Shown: positions 1 to 7,747, counted from the stretch's first letter. The stretch: 64,000 bases of DNA from Streptomyces sp. NRRL S-337 (GCF_000720175.1 NZ_JOIX01000005.1:140917-204916), one strand, 5' to 3'. Notes: generated from the sequence alone by a model not told the origin. Program-made: numbers and translations.

Positions 1-60
1 TAATGGCGCCTCTTGAACCTGGCGCGGGCAGCATGTCACCTCCGAATCCTGAGAGGAAAC

Positions 61-471
61 ATGGCCGCAGACGAAGAGGACGACGAAGCACCGGACCGGC
101 GCCCGAGTCGCGGAAAGGCGGCCGGGAAAGGCAGCGATGCCCCTTCCGGCAGCAGCGATGCAGCTTCCGGCAGCCGGGAAACGGAGGAGAGTGGAACGGA
201 GCGCGCCGCCCGCCGCGTTTCCGCGCCGCGGGCGATGCGCTACGCGGCCGAGCAGCTCCAGGAGCTCCTGGGCCGGGCCCCCGAGTCCGTCTCCGCGGTC
301 CAACCGACGGAGGACGGCTGGATGGCCGACGTGGAAGTCCTGGAACTCGAACGCGTCCCCACAACGAGCAGCGTGATGGCGAGCTACCGAGTGACGCTCG
401 ACGAAGAGGGCGAGCTGATGTCCTACGAGCGCACCCGCCGCTACACCAAAGGTCAGATCGGCCAGAGCTAG
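61..471 (+). CDS. gvpO: Gas vesicle protein GvpO
   Basis: First gene of the gas-vesicle operon, 136 residues. The N-terminal ~55 residues are charged and low-complexity; the C-terminal ~80 residues (from AMRYAAEQLQELLGRAPESV to the RRYTKGQIGQS end) are the conserved GvpO domain. GvpO is an accessory protein needed for vesicle formation in actinobacteria and haloarchaea. I chose the ATG at 61 because GAGAGGA lies 4 nt upstream; an in-frame TTG at 13 has no such signal. It is followed after 90 nt by gvpA. Family call is firm, exact role is not. Confidence 0.88.
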   Translation: MAADEEDDEAPDRRPSRGKAAGKGSDAPSGSSDAASGSRETEESGTERAARRVSAPRAMRYAAEQLQELLGRAPESVSAVQPTEDGWMADVEVLELERVPTTSSVMASYRVTLDEEGELMSYERTRRYTKGQIGQS

Positions 472-561
472 GCCGGGCGACGCCGACATCACAGTTCGCC
501 AAGTGAACGACACGGCCACTTTTTGGTGACATCCGGAGTGCGCCGGTGAAAGGGAGGCACC

Positions 562-996
562 GTGAGTGTAGTGCCGCAAGGAGGAGGAGCCGTTGCGACG
601 GGTGGCGGACAGGCCACCGGCAACCTCTACGACGTCGTGGAACTGCTCCTGGACCGTGGTCTGGTCATCGACGTCTTCGCACGGGTCTCGCTGGTGGGTC
701 TGGAGATCCTCAAGGTCGACGCCCGCATCGTCGTGGCCAGCGTGGACACCTACCTGCGCTTCGCCGAAGCCTGCAACCGCCTCGACCTGGAGTCCGGCCG
801 CAAGGCCCCCTCCAAGCTGACCGACGTCGTCGGCGAGGTCACCGAGGGCGGCGCGCGCGGCAAGACCAAGGGGGCCCTGAGCGGGGTCGCGGAGTCCGTG
901 GCCGACGCCCTCAAGGCCGGCGTCCAGGAGTCCGAGGAACGGCACAAGGAGCCCGCGGCCAAGCGCGAGCGACCGGTGAGGCACCGAAAGGACTGA
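562..996 (+). CDS. gvpA: Gas vesicle structural protein GvpA
   Basis: GvpA-family protein, 144 residues, GTG start behind GGGAGG. The hydrophobic core spans about residues 21-75, with the typical LLLDRGLVIDVFARVSLVG and ILKVDARIVVASVDTYL segments that build the vesicle ribs. A charged tail of ~70 residues follows, longer than in cyanobacterial GvpA but usual for Streptomyces. It stands just before gvpF (3 nt gap). Two further GvpA-family genes (2083 and 3590) lie downstream; this copy is the likeliest main shell protein because of its position after gvpO. Confidence 0.88.
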   Translation: MSVVPQGGGAVATGGGQATGNLYDVVELLLDRGLVIDVFARVSLVGLEILKVDARIVVASVDTYLRFAEACNRLDLESGRKAPSKLTDVVGEVTEGGARGKTKGALSGVAESVADALKAGVQESEERHKEPAAKRERPVRHRKD

Positions 997-999
997 GCC

Positions 1000-1713
1000 A
1001 TGCCCGTCTACGTCTACGCGATCGTCTCCCGCAGCCATCCGCAGAAGCTGGACGGTTTGAACGGAGTGGGCGACCCGCCGTCAGAATTGCGCACGGTGGT
1101 CGGCGAGGAGCTGACCGCGGTGGTCAGTGATGCCCCCGAAGAGCTACGGCCCAAGCGCCGCGACCTCGCCGCCCATCAGGCCGTTCAGGAGCGGCTGATG
1201 GCCGACGGCACGGCCCTGCCGCTGCAGTTCGGCTTCACGGCCGACGACGAGGACGCGGTGCGGACCGTGCTGGAGGAACGCGCGGAGGAGTTCGCCGAGC
1301 GGCTGCAGGCGCTGGAGGGCTGTGTCGAGTACCACCTCAAGGCCGCCCAGAACGAGGAGGCGATGCTGCGCCAGATCCTCACCGAGTCGGACCAGGCGCG
1401 CCGGATGAACGAGGAGGTCAGAAGCGGCCGGGCCGGCCCGGACCTGCCGCTCGCGCTCGGTGAACTGGTCTCGAAGGAGGTCGAGGCACGCAAGGAACGG
1501 CTGGCCGCCGCGGTCTCCGAGGCGCTGAGCGGGTTCGCCCGAGAGGAAAGCACCTACAAGGCGGCCGGGGACGACTTCCTGAGCGTGTCCTTCCTCGTCG
1601 ACCGGGACCAGGAGGAACGCCTGCGCACCGCGGTGCAGAAGATCGCCGACGAACTGGGCGAGGACTTCGACCTGCGGCTGCGCGGTCCGCTCCCCGTCTA
1701 CAGTTTCGTCTGA
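1000..1713 (+). CDS. gvpF: Gas vesicle protein GvpF (GvpF/GvpL family)
   Basis: GvpL/GvpF-family protein, 237 residues. It opens with the characteristic MPVYVYAIVSR strand and ends with LRLRGPLPVYSFV, matching the family pattern in which the C-terminal 'GP.P.YSF' closes the second domain. GvpF proteins bind GvpA and sit in the nucleation complex. ATG start 3 nt after the gvpA stop indicates translational coupling. A paralogue, gvpL, follows at 2787. Confidence 0.87.
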   Translation: MPVYVYAIVSRSHPQKLDGLNGVGDPPSELRTVVGEELTAVVSDAPEELRPKRRDLAAHQAVQERLMADGTALPLQFGFTADDEDAVRTVLEERAEEFAERLQALEGCVEYHLKAAQNEEAMLRQILTESDQARRMNEEVRSGRAGPDLPLALGELVSKEVEARKERLAAAVSEALSGFAREESTYKAAGDDFLSVSFLVDRDQEERLRTAVQKIADELGEDFDLRLRGPLPVYSFV

Positions 1714-1782
1714 TCCGCCAGGCCCGGCCGGTCGTCCGGCTCTTCCGGGCGTCCGGTCCGTGGCCTTGTCCAGGGAGTTCCC

Positions 1783-2034
1783 ATGGGTCTGCTGGGACAG
1801 ATCGCCACCCTTCCGATCGCTCCGGTGCGCGGCATCGTCTGGGTCATGGAGAAGGTGGTCGAGGCCGCCGAGAACGAGTACTACGACCCCGCCCCCGTGG
1901 AAAAGCAACTCGCCGCCCTGGAACGGCAGTTGCTGGCCGGGGAGATCGACGAGGAGACGTTCGACCAGCGGGAGGACGAACTGCTGGACCGGCTGGAGGA
2001 GATCCGGGCCCATATCCGGGGCGCCGGCGGCTGA
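1783..2034 (+). CDS. gvpG: Gas vesicle protein GvpG
   Basis: Small (83-residue) GvpG-family protein. It begins MGLLGQIATLPIAPVRGIVW, the diagnostic N-terminus, followed by a charged helical region with the LLAGEIDEETFDQREDELLDRLEEI motif split over residues ~47-75. GvpG is an accessory protein of vesicle assembly. The family fit and position between gvpF and gvpJ make the call firm. There is a 69-nt gap after gvpF without an obvious promoter. Confidence 0.87.
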   Translation: MGLLGQIATLPIAPVRGIVWVMEKVVEAAENEYYDPAPVEKQLAALERQLLAGEIDEETFDQREDELLDRLEEIRAHIRGAGG

Positions 2035-2082
2035 GCCGGGGCGCCCGGCCGCCGGAACGGCAGGGAATCGAGGTGCAGGTCC

Positions 2083-2790
2083 GTGAGTGAACCCGTCGCC
2101 AGGAGGCTGGGTGACCATCCGTCCAGGGCCGCCCCGTCCGGCGGCCAGGGCACCTCGGCCAACCTCGCCGACATCCTGGAACGCGTCCTGGAAAAGGGCC
2201 TCGTCATCGCCGGCGACATCCAGATCAACCTGCTCGACATCGAGCTGCTCACCATCAAGCTGCGGCTGCTGATCGCGTCGGTGGACAAGGCGAAGGAGAT
2301 GGGCATCGACTGGTGGGAGCACGACCCCGCACTGTCCTCCCGGGCCTCCGACGGCTACCGCTCGCTCGCCGAGGAGAACCGGCGGCTGCGGGCCGAACTC
2401 GCCGCGGCGCGCGACCGGCCCGCGGGCGACGAACTGCCGCCGGGCGACACGGCGGAGCGGCCCGACGACGCCGGGGCGGGCGAGGAAGCCGAGAACGTCC
2501 GGGCGAACGAGCGGGCCGCGGTGACCAAGCAGGCCGGGCAGGCCCAGGCCAAGCGGGCCAGGCAGGCCAAGCGCGCCGAGCGGGCCACGGCGGCCGAGCG
2601 GGCCACGGAGGCCGAGCCGGCCGAGCCGGCCCAGCCCGCGGACCGTCCGGCCGCCCGCGGACGGCGCAGTGTGAGCGGCAACCCCGGCACCTCGGGCACG
2701 TCGGGCACCTCCGGCCGGGCCCGCACCTCCGGCACCGCCCGCAAGCGGGCCGAGCCGCGCCCCCGGGGCAAGAAGCGGGACGAGCCATGA
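2083..2790 (+). CDS. gvpJ: GvpA-family minor protein with long tail (GvpJ)
   Basis: 235 residues from a GTG start. Residues ~25-75 form a GvpA-type core (LADILERVLEKGLVIAGDIQINL ... LIASVDKAKEMGIDWW, given in part). The remaining ~150 residues are a disordered tail rich in Ala, Glu, Lys and Arg with imperfect coding repeats (around 2540-2640) and a Gly-Thr-Ser run near 2690-2740. GvpJ is a minor shell or nucleation component. Its stop codon overlaps the gvpL start (ATGA). Confidence 0.83.
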   Translation: MSEPVARRLGDHPSRAAPSGGQGTSANLADILERVLEKGLVIAGDIQINLLDIELLTIKLRLLIASVDKAKEMGIDWWEHDPALSSRASDGYRSLAEENRRLRAELAAARDRPAGDELPPGDTAERPDDAGAGEEAENVRANERAAVTKQAGQAQAKRARQAKRAERATAAERATEAEPAEPAQPADRPAARGRRSVSGNPGTSGTSGTSGRARTSGTARKRAEPRPRGKKRDEP

Positions 2791-3593
2791 CCGAGCTCAT
2801 CACCTATGCCTACGCAGTCGCCCGGGACGCCGACGGATCGCTGGAAGCGGAGCTGTCCGGGCTCCCGGGGGTGGCCGACGCACCGGTGCGCCTGGTGCGT
2901 ACTGGCGACGACGGCGATGTGGTCGTCGCCGTCAGCGCGGTGCCCGCGGCGGACTTCGACGAGCGCGCACTCCGTTCCCACCTCGAAGACCTGGACTGGC
3001 TGGAGGTGGTCGCCCGCGCCCACCACCGGGTGATCGAGGCGCTGGCCGCCCGGAGCACCGTACTGCCGCTGCGGCTGGCCACCGTCTACGTCGACGACGA
3101 AAGCGTCCGGCTGATGCTGGCGGACCGCCGGCGGGCGTTCGCCGAACGGCTCGCCGAGCTGGCCGCACAGACCGAGTGGGGGGTCAAGATCTACGTCGAG
3201 GCCGCCGAGGCCCCCGAGGAGCCGTCCGCCGACCAGGACATGAGCCCCGGGCGGGCCTACCTCAGCCGGCGCAGGGCGCAGCGGCACGCCCGCCAGGACG
3301 CCTACCGGCACGCCGAAGAGGCGGCCCGGCGGGTCGAGGAGACCGCCCGCACCTACGCCGTCGACCAGGTCAGGCACCGGGCACAACAGGGCGAACTGGC
3401 CCAGGGCCCGGGCGAGAACGTCGTCAATGACGCCTACCTCGTGCCGCAGCAGGACGCCGAGGACTTCCGCGCCGACGTCCTCCGGGCCGGGGACGGCTTC
3501 CCCGGCGTCCGCGTGGAGGTCACCGGGCCCTGGGCGCCCTACTCCTTCGCCGTCCCCGCCGAGGCCGAACCCGTGCGGAGAGCCGCGCCGTGA
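2787..3593 (+). CDS. gvpL: Gas vesicle protein GvpL (GvpF/GvpL family)
   Basis: Second GvpF/GvpL-family protein, 268 residues, starting MTELITYAYAVARDADG and closing with VTGPWAPYSFAVP. Compared with GvpF it has an Arg/Ala-rich central helix (about residues 155-200). The start ATG overlaps the gvpJ stop by 4 nt, and its own stop overlaps the gvpS GTG by 4 nt, so the three genes are translationally coupled. Role: assembly factor that interacts with other Gvp proteins. Confidence 0.86.
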   Translation: MTELITYAYAVARDADGSLEAELSGLPGVADAPVRLVRTGDDGDVVVAVSAVPAADFDERALRSHLEDLDWLEVVARAHHRVIEALAARSTVLPLRLATVYVDDESVRLMLADRRRAFAERLAELAAQTEWGVKIYVEAAEAPEEPSADQDMSPGRAYLSRRRAQRHARQDAYRHAEEAARRVEETARTYAVDQVRHRAQQGELAQGPGENVVNDAYLVPQQDAEDFRADVLRAGDGFPGVRVEVTGPWAPYSFAVPAEAEPVRRAAP

Positions 3594-3874
3594 GGCCCGT
3601 GGGCGGGCCGCCGGCCAGGTCGGACGAGCCGCTGCCGAACCAGCAGGTCGCGCTGATCGACCTGCTGGACCGGCTGCTCAGCGGCGGTGTGGTGCTCACC
3701 GGCGACGTGGTGCTCTCCATCGCCGACATCGACCTCGTCCGCATCACGCTGCGCGCGCTGGTCGTCTCCATCAGTGCCGCGAACCCCTCCCCCTGGCCGT
3801 CGCGCGAGGAACTGGCGCAGCGGGGCGAATTGCCGTACCTGGAGCAGCCGACGCTCCCGGAGGGCGGACCATGA
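3590..3874 (+). CDS. gvpS: GvpA-family minor protein GvpS
   Basis: 94 residues from GTG. The core QVALIDLLDRLLSGGVVLTG and the following VVLSIADIDLVRITLRALVV are GvpA-like, but the C-terminus is short and ends in a proline-rich stretch. In Streptomyces clusters the short GvpA paralogue before gvpK is called GvpS. It is likely a minor shell or cap component. It overlaps gvpL by 4 nt, and the gvpK ATG overlaps its stop by 4 nt. Confidence 0.82.
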   Translation: MRPVGGPPARSDEPLPNQQVALIDLLDRLLSGGVVLTGDVVLSIADIDLVRITLRALVVSISAANPSPWPSREELAQRGELPYLEQPTLPEGGP

Positions 3875-4287
3875 CACAGGACGCCCGGTGGCCGGCCGGC
3901 GCCCGCTTCGACGAGGTCGCGGACGCTGCGGCGCGCGCCTTCCGCCTGCTGCCCGCGGCACCGGAGGACGACGTCCTGCGCACGCCGGGCGGTCCGTCGC
4001 ACCGGCCCGCCCACCGGATCGCGACCGATCCCGACACGGTGGAACGCGACCTGATGAAGCTCGTCCTCACCCTCGTCGAGCTGCTGCGGCAACTCATGGA
4101 GCGCCAGGCCCTGCACCGGGTCGACGCCGGGGACCTGACCGAGGAGCAGGAGGAACGGCTGGGCGAGACGCTGATGATTCTGCACAGCCGGATGGTGGAC
4201 CTCTGCGCCCGGTACGACCTGTCACTGGAAGACCTCAATCTGGACCTCGGACCCCTCGGGACCTTGCTGCCACCGGCACCGTCCTGA
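3871..4287 (+). CDS. gvpK: Gas vesicle protein GvpK
   Basis: 138 residues. The conserved GvpK region covers about residues 50-130 (DTVERDLMKLVLTLVELLRQ, RQALHRVDAGDLTEEQEERLGETLM and DLCARYDLSLEDLNLDLGPLG, in part). It is the last gene of the gvp operon and is required for vesicle formation. Oddity: after its TGA the same reading frame stays open for 47 codons through a tandem repeat into the CsbD-like gene at 4429, so stop readthrough would produce a fusion. Confidence 0.86.
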   Translation: MTQDARWPAGARFDEVADAAARAFRLLPAAPEDDVLRTPGGPSHRPAHRIATDPDTVERDLMKLVLTLVELLRQLMERQALHRVDAGDLTEEQEERLGETLMILHSRMVDLCARYDLSLEDLNLDLGPLGTLLPPAPS

Positions 4288-4330
4288 CCGGCGCCGTCCC
4301 GCGACAGGGGCCCGGACCGACCACCTCCCG

Positions 4331-4426
4331 AGAAGCACGACCAGAAGCACGACCAGGAGCACCACAAACAACACCACCAACAACACAACCAACAACACAA
4401 CCAACAAGGAGCACGACAGGAGCGCG
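4331..4426 (+). repeat. G-poor 12-bp tandem repeat before the CsbD-like gene
   Basis: Eight degenerate 12-mers in tandem: AGAAGCACGACC twice, then AGGAGCACCACA, AACAACACCACC, AACAACACAACC twice, and two units (AACAAGGAGCAC, GACAGGAGCGCG) carrying Shine-Dalgarno-like AAGGAG and AGGAG. The tract is A/C-rich with almost no G or T, in sharp contrast to the surrounding GC-rich DNA, and should be unstructured as RNA. Because 12 is four codons, it also encodes a His/Gln/Asn-rich peptide in the frame of the downstream gene. No start codon lies in that frame between 4288 and 4428. Confidence 0.85.
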
Positions 4427-4428
4427 AC

Positions 4429-4623
4429 ATGGACATCAGGAAGAAGACCCGGGAGCTCAGCGGCACCGCCGCGGGCAAGGCCAGGGAAGCGATCGGCAAG
4501 ACCAAGGAAACGACCGGCAGGGCCCGCGGTGACGCGGGGCTCGAACACCGGGGCAGGGCCGAGAAGGCCATGGGCAAGGTCAAGCAGGCCGTGGAGAAGG
4601 GCCGGCACACACTGAAGCACTGA
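4429..4623 (+). CDS. CsbD-like small stress-response protein
   Basis: 64 residues, highly charged and lysine-rich, beginning MDIRKKTRELSGTAAGKARE and containing the CsbD-type repeats (GKAREAIGKTKETTGRARGD and AEKAMGKVKQAVEKGR). CsbD proteins are abundant general-stress proteins of unknown biochemical role. An AGGAG sits 6 nt before the ATG. The leader is the tandem repeat at 4331-4426. It follows gvpK on the same strand and could be co-transcribed with the gvp operon. Confidence 0.75.
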   Translation: MDIRKKTRELSGTAAGKAREAIGKTKETTGRARGDAGLEHRGRAEKAMGKVKQAVEKGRHTLKH

Positions 4624-4663
4624 GCCTGCTGCCCGGCCGGAACGGTCGACGAAACGGTCGACG

Positions 4664-4714
4664 AAAAAACCGGTCCCCGCCGCCCGTGTCTCCGTGCGGG
4701 CGGCGGGGACCGGT
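4664..4714 (-). terminator. Rho-independent terminator of the Rieske gene
   Basis: A perfect 18-bp inverted repeat (arms 4669-4686 and 4697-4714, 10-nt loop). On the minus strand it is followed by six T residues (AAAAAA at 4664-4669 on plus). It lies between the convergent CsbD-like and Rieske genes; the hairpin may stop transcription from both sides, but only the minus direction has the U-tract. Confidence 0.85.
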
Positions 4715-4745
4715 GGCGTATGTGCGCGACTCCGGCCGGTCCGGT

Positions 4746-5741
4746 TCAGCCGTCGGCGTCTGGCAGTCGTACCCGCACGGTGCCGTCGGATTCCACGCTC
4801 ACCTGGAACGCGGGCTGCGGCGCGGTGGCCGGCCCCCGTACGTTGGCGCCGTCCGCCAGCCGGAAGACGCTGCCGTGCCAGGGGCACTCCACACAGCCGT
4901 CCGCGACCTTCCCGTCCGACAGCGGCCCCGCCAGGTGGCTGCACCGGTCGGCGAGGACGTGGATGTGGCCGCCCGGCTGCCGTACCACCACGAGGGGCAC
5001 CTCACCCAGCTCCCGGCGCACCGCCTCCCCGACCGGGAAGTCCTCCACCCGGCCCACGGTGTGCCAGCCCGCCACCACGAGGTGCGGCACCGGCTGGGCC
5101 TTGTTGCCGCCCGCGGCCTGCCGGTAGGCGAGGTGCCCGCCCAGCAGCCCGCCGGTACCGGCCGCGCACAGCCCCGCGAGTCCGAGCGCCTTGCCCAGCG
5201 CGGTACGGCCGCGGCCGCGCTGCACCCAGGAGTTCGCGTACAGGCCGATGGCCGCGGCGATCGACGCGGCGTGCACCAGCCCGGTGCGCATCTGGTCCTG
5301 GTGCTGCTCGGCCCAGTCCACCCAGCCGGCCAGCGCGGCCGGTACCGCGGACAGCACGCCCACACCCACCAGCACCCGGGCCCCGCGCTGGGCGCCGGGC
5401 ACCAGGTCGAGCACCGCGGCGGACAGCCACGAGCCCAGCGGGAGCTGTACCAGGGCCGGGTGCAGCGGATGACCGATCGGCAGCCCGTGCAGCACATCGC
5501 GCCAGCGCCCCAGCGGCAGCCCACGGACCACCCGCTGGAGCGGGCCGATCACCGGGTCCAGCTTCTCCAGGCGGCCCAGCTCGTCGAGGGAGCGCAGGAA
5601 CGTGGCCTCGGTGCGGGCCGCGGCGCCTTGCAGCGTGCCGGTGTCGCCGCCGGAACCGGTGACCGTCTGCAGGACGCCACCCGCACCCGGGGAGAGGACG
5701 GCGAATTTCGTGTACCGCGCGGAGAGCCGCATCAGCCTCAC
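4746..5741 (-). CDS. Rieske [2Fe-2S] protein with DUF2231-type membrane domain
   Basis: 331 residues. Residues ~85-215 hold the 'GLPIGHPLHPALVQLPLGSW' DUF2231-type signature and several hydrophobic helices; the C-terminal ~100 residues are a Rieske domain with cluster ligands CSH (DRCSHLAGPL) and CPWH (CVECPWHGSVF). Likely a membrane-anchored electron carrier of unknown partner. The GTG at 5741 overlaps the upstream gene's stop (GTGA); an in-frame ATG at 5732 is an alternative. A strong terminator follows at 4669-4714. Confidence 0.82.
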   Translation of the reverse strand: MRLMRLSARYTKFAVLSPGAGGVLQTVTGSGGDTGTLQGAAARTEATFLRSLDELGRLEKLDPVIGPLQRVVRGLPLGRWRDVLHGLPIGHPLHPALVQLPLGSWLSAAVLDLVPGAQRGARVLVGVGVLSAVPAALAGWVDWAEQHQDQMRTGLVHAASIAAAIGLYANSWVQRGRGRTALGKALGLAGLCAAGTGGLLGGHLAYRQAAGGNKAQPVPHLVVAGWHTVGRVEDFPVGEAVRRELGEVPLVVVRQPGGHIHVLADRCSHLAGPLSDGKVADGCVECPWHGSVFRLADGANVRGPATAPQPAFQVSVESDGTVRVRLPDADG

Positions 5742-6718
5742 TCCTCTTCGGTCTCTTCCTCGTCCTCTTCGGCGGGCGCTTCCTCTTCTTCTTCCTCGTC
5801 CGTTTCTGCTTCCGCTTCCGCGGACTCTTCGCCTTCCTCCCCCTCTTCGCCCTCCTCTTCCGGTTCCTCTTCCTCTTCTTCCTCTTCTTCCTCGGCCGCT
5901 TCGCGCTCCTCTTCCTCGACGGCCTCTTCATGGGTCCGGACGACCTCGCCGTCGCGGATCTCACCGCGCCAGCCCTCCGCTTCCTGGTCGGTGAGGGTCA
6001 CGTAACGCTGGAAGTGCTTGAAGTCCAGCCGCAGCCGTCGTCCCTGCACCCGCCAGATGTTTCCGGTCTTCTCGAAGAAGCCCGAGGCGTAGTACTCGAC
6101 GACCAGCACGATGCGGGTCAGATTCGGCGCCAGCTCGTGGAAACTCACCGCGCCCCGGGTCGATCCCTTGGCCCCCTCCGAGGTCCAGACGATCCGGTCG
6201 TCCGGTATCTGTTCCTGGACGGTCGCCTTCCAGCCCCGGGTCGACGGTCCGACCTTGGCCTTCCAGTCGCTGGACGTCTCGTCGTGCGGCGACACATTGC
6301 GCACGCCTTTGGTGAAGCGGCTGAATTTCTCGTACTGCGTCCAGTGGTCATAGGCGGTACGCACCGGCACACCGACGTCGAGGACCTCGATGATGTTGGT
6401 GACCTTCTGGTCGCCCGAGCTGCGCTTCTTTCCGCCGCCGAAGGCCTCCTTGGCCTTCCCGAGCAGGCTGTCCTTGACGCTTTTCGCCGTTCCGGAGAGC
6501 ACGGCCTTGGCGGGGGACTTGCCGCCCAGCAGGCCCATGCCGATCTCCTTGCCCAGGGAGCCGCCGTGCTCGGCGACATCCGTGAGCCGGTCCGTCACGT
6601 CCGTCAGCTTGTCGCCGGCGCGTTCGGCGAGGCTCCCCACCCACGCCGTCATGAGGTTTCCGAGCTCGTCCCGCACCCGGTCCAGCCCCGAGTCCAGACC
6701 CGTTCCCGTTCGTGCCAT
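5738..6718 (-). CDS. SRPBCC (polyketide cyclase-like) protein with poly-Glu tail
   Basis: 326 residues in three parts: an amphipathic, glycine-containing N-terminal region (1-105); an SRPBCC/START-type ligand-binding fold (~106-250, with IIEVLDVGVPVRTAYDHWTQ and FHELAPNLTRIVLVVEYYAS); and a tail of ~75 residues that is mostly glutamate. Such proteins occur next to gvp genes in Streptomyces; from memory they may correspond to gvpZ, which I cannot verify. It sits 6 nt downstream of the acidic/basic protein gene on the same strand, so the two are co-transcribed. Confidence 0.72.
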   Translation of the reverse strand: MARTGTGLDSGLDRVRDELGNLMTAWVGSLAERAGDKLTDVTDRLTDVAEHGGSLGKEIGMGLLGGKSPAKAVLSGTAKSVKDSLLGKAKEAFGGGKKRSSGDQKVTNIIEVLDVGVPVRTAYDHWTQYEKFSRFTKGVRNVSPHDETSSDWKAKVGPSTRGWKATVQEQIPDDRIVWTSEGAKGSTRGAVSFHELAPNLTRIVLVVEYYASGFFEKTGNIWRVQGRRLRLDFKHFQRYVTLTDQEAEGWRGEIRDGEVVRTHEEAVEEEEREAAEEEEEEEEEEPEEEGEEGEEGEESAEAEAETDEEEEEEAPAEEDEEETEEE

Positions 6719-6724
6719 GACCGG

Positions 6725-7429
6725 TCACCTCCCGCCTCTGCCGCGTGACGCGGTCTTCTTGGCGGCGCTCTTCTTCGCCGGAGCCTTCTTGGCCGCCTTG
6801 GCCGTCTTCTTCGCCGCCGGTGCCTTCTTGGCGGCGGCCTTTCGTGCCGGGGCCTTCTTGGCGGCCTTCTTGGCCGGGGCCTGCTTTCCGGCGATCTTCT
6901 TCTCCGGGGCCCGTTCCCCGCGGGCTCCGCCGCCGCGGCGGGGCGGCTCCTCGTCCTCCTCTTCCTCGTCCGGCTCTTCCTCGTCCGGCTCTTCCTCGTC
7001 CTCGCGGTCGTGCGCGCCTTCTTCTTCCTCTTCTTCCTCCTCCTCGGGCTCCTCGTCCTCCTCCTCAGGCTCCTCCTCGTACTCCTCCTCTTCCTCGTCC
7101 TCGTACTCTTCGGGGCCGAGTTGGAGGCGACGGGTCCGGTCCTGGAGGGTCTCGGCGAGCGAGGCCAGCTGGCGGGTGGCGGCGGACGTCAGGGCCTTGC
7201 GGCCGGCGTCCATCACCTCACCGCGGAGCTGGTCGCCCAGATCCGCGACCTGGGGGATGTCCCCGAGCTTGCGGACGCCGTCGGACACCAGCTGACGGGG
7301 GTCGAGGCCGGATTGGCGCCCGGCCAGATAGGACGCCGCAGTGAGCGCGAGCCGACCCTTCTTGGTACGGCCCAGCACATAGCCGCCGGCCATGGCGGCG
7401 GCGAGCATGATCTTCGTTCTCTCGTTCAT
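6725..7429 (-). CDS. Acidic/basic low-complexity protein, gas-vesicle-associated type
   Basis: 234 residues. The first ~100 include a short hydrophobic start (MLAAAMAGGYVLG-like) and a helical region. Residues ~105-165 are almost all Glu/Asp, and residues ~180-234 are a histone-H1-like Lys/Ala/Pro tail (KKAPAKK repeats) ending RGRGGR. Automated pipelines often name such proteins DNA primase or YtxH-like, which the sequence does not support. Co-directional with the SRPBCC gene; possibly the gvpY counterpart (inference). The N-terminus could anchor it to a membrane or vesicle. Confidence 0.68.
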   Translation of the reverse strand: MNERTKIMLAAAMAGGYVLGRTKKGRLALTAASYLAGRQSGLDPRQLVSDGVRKLGDIPQVADLGDQLRGEVMDAGRKALTSAATRQLASLAETLQDRTRRLQLGPEEYEDEEEEEYEEEPEEEDEEPEEEEEEEEEGAHDREDEEEPDEEEPDEEEEDEEPPRRGGGARGERAPEKKIAGKQAPAKKAAKKAPARKAAAKKAPAAKKTAKAAKKAPAKKSAAKKTASRGRGGR

Positions 7430-7654
7430 GGACGTGTCACCTTTTCCTGGGCAGCCTGCCGATCGGCGCCATATCTCCAGAGTGATCCCTGTGGTGACCT
7501 GCGCATCTCGGGCGCCTCTCGCGGGTGCGGGGCGCGGCCGCGCCCCATGGGCAGGCCGGAACAGCGGGTTCTGCCCGCCGTTCCGGGCAGCCCGCTCTAC
7601 GGGTTACCGGCGGTCCGGAAGAAAAACACGCGGGTCCGGCAAAGTGGCGTCGAT

Positions 7655-7681
7655 GCGGTCAAAAAGCGGTCAAAAAACCGC
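7655..7681. repeat. Tandem GCGGTCAAAAA repeat
   Basis: Two abutting copies of GCGGTCAAAAA (7655-7665 and 7666-7676) followed by ACCGC, which also gives a small GCGGT...ACCGC hairpin. About 60 nt upstream of the aminopeptidase -10 element, so a regulator-binding site is possible; it may equally be a weak terminator. Function unproven. Confidence 0.5.
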
Positions 7682-7735
7682 AGGATGTCCGTCCTGCCGC
7701 CGGGCCGTAGGTGTGCGGACGGAAGGCGACGGTCC

Positions 7736-7741
7736 TACGCT
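7736..7741 (+). promoter_or_regulatory. -10 element for a leaderless transcript
   Basis: TACGCT ends 6 nt before the ATG at 7748, and no Shine-Dalgarno sequence precedes that ATG. This is the usual arrangement for leaderless mRNAs in actinobacteria (TANNNT at -12 to -7). Confidence 0.55.
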
Positions 7742-7747
7742 CGGAAT

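Larger units (their letters stand above)
7430..7747. other. Divergent intergenic region
   Basis: 318 nt between the divergent low-complexity protein gene and the tripeptidyl aminopeptidase gene. It contains an A-rich stretch with a tandem GCGGTCAAAAA repeat (7655-7676) and a TANNNT -10 element (7736-7741). No convincing coding sequence. Confidence 0.6.

Noticed and set aside
4222..4944. Minus-strand frame with a Leu/Val run that looks like a membrane segment
   Set aside because: The run is the antisense of the CA-rich 12-bp repeat; the frame crosses gvpK, the CsbD-like gene and a terminator.
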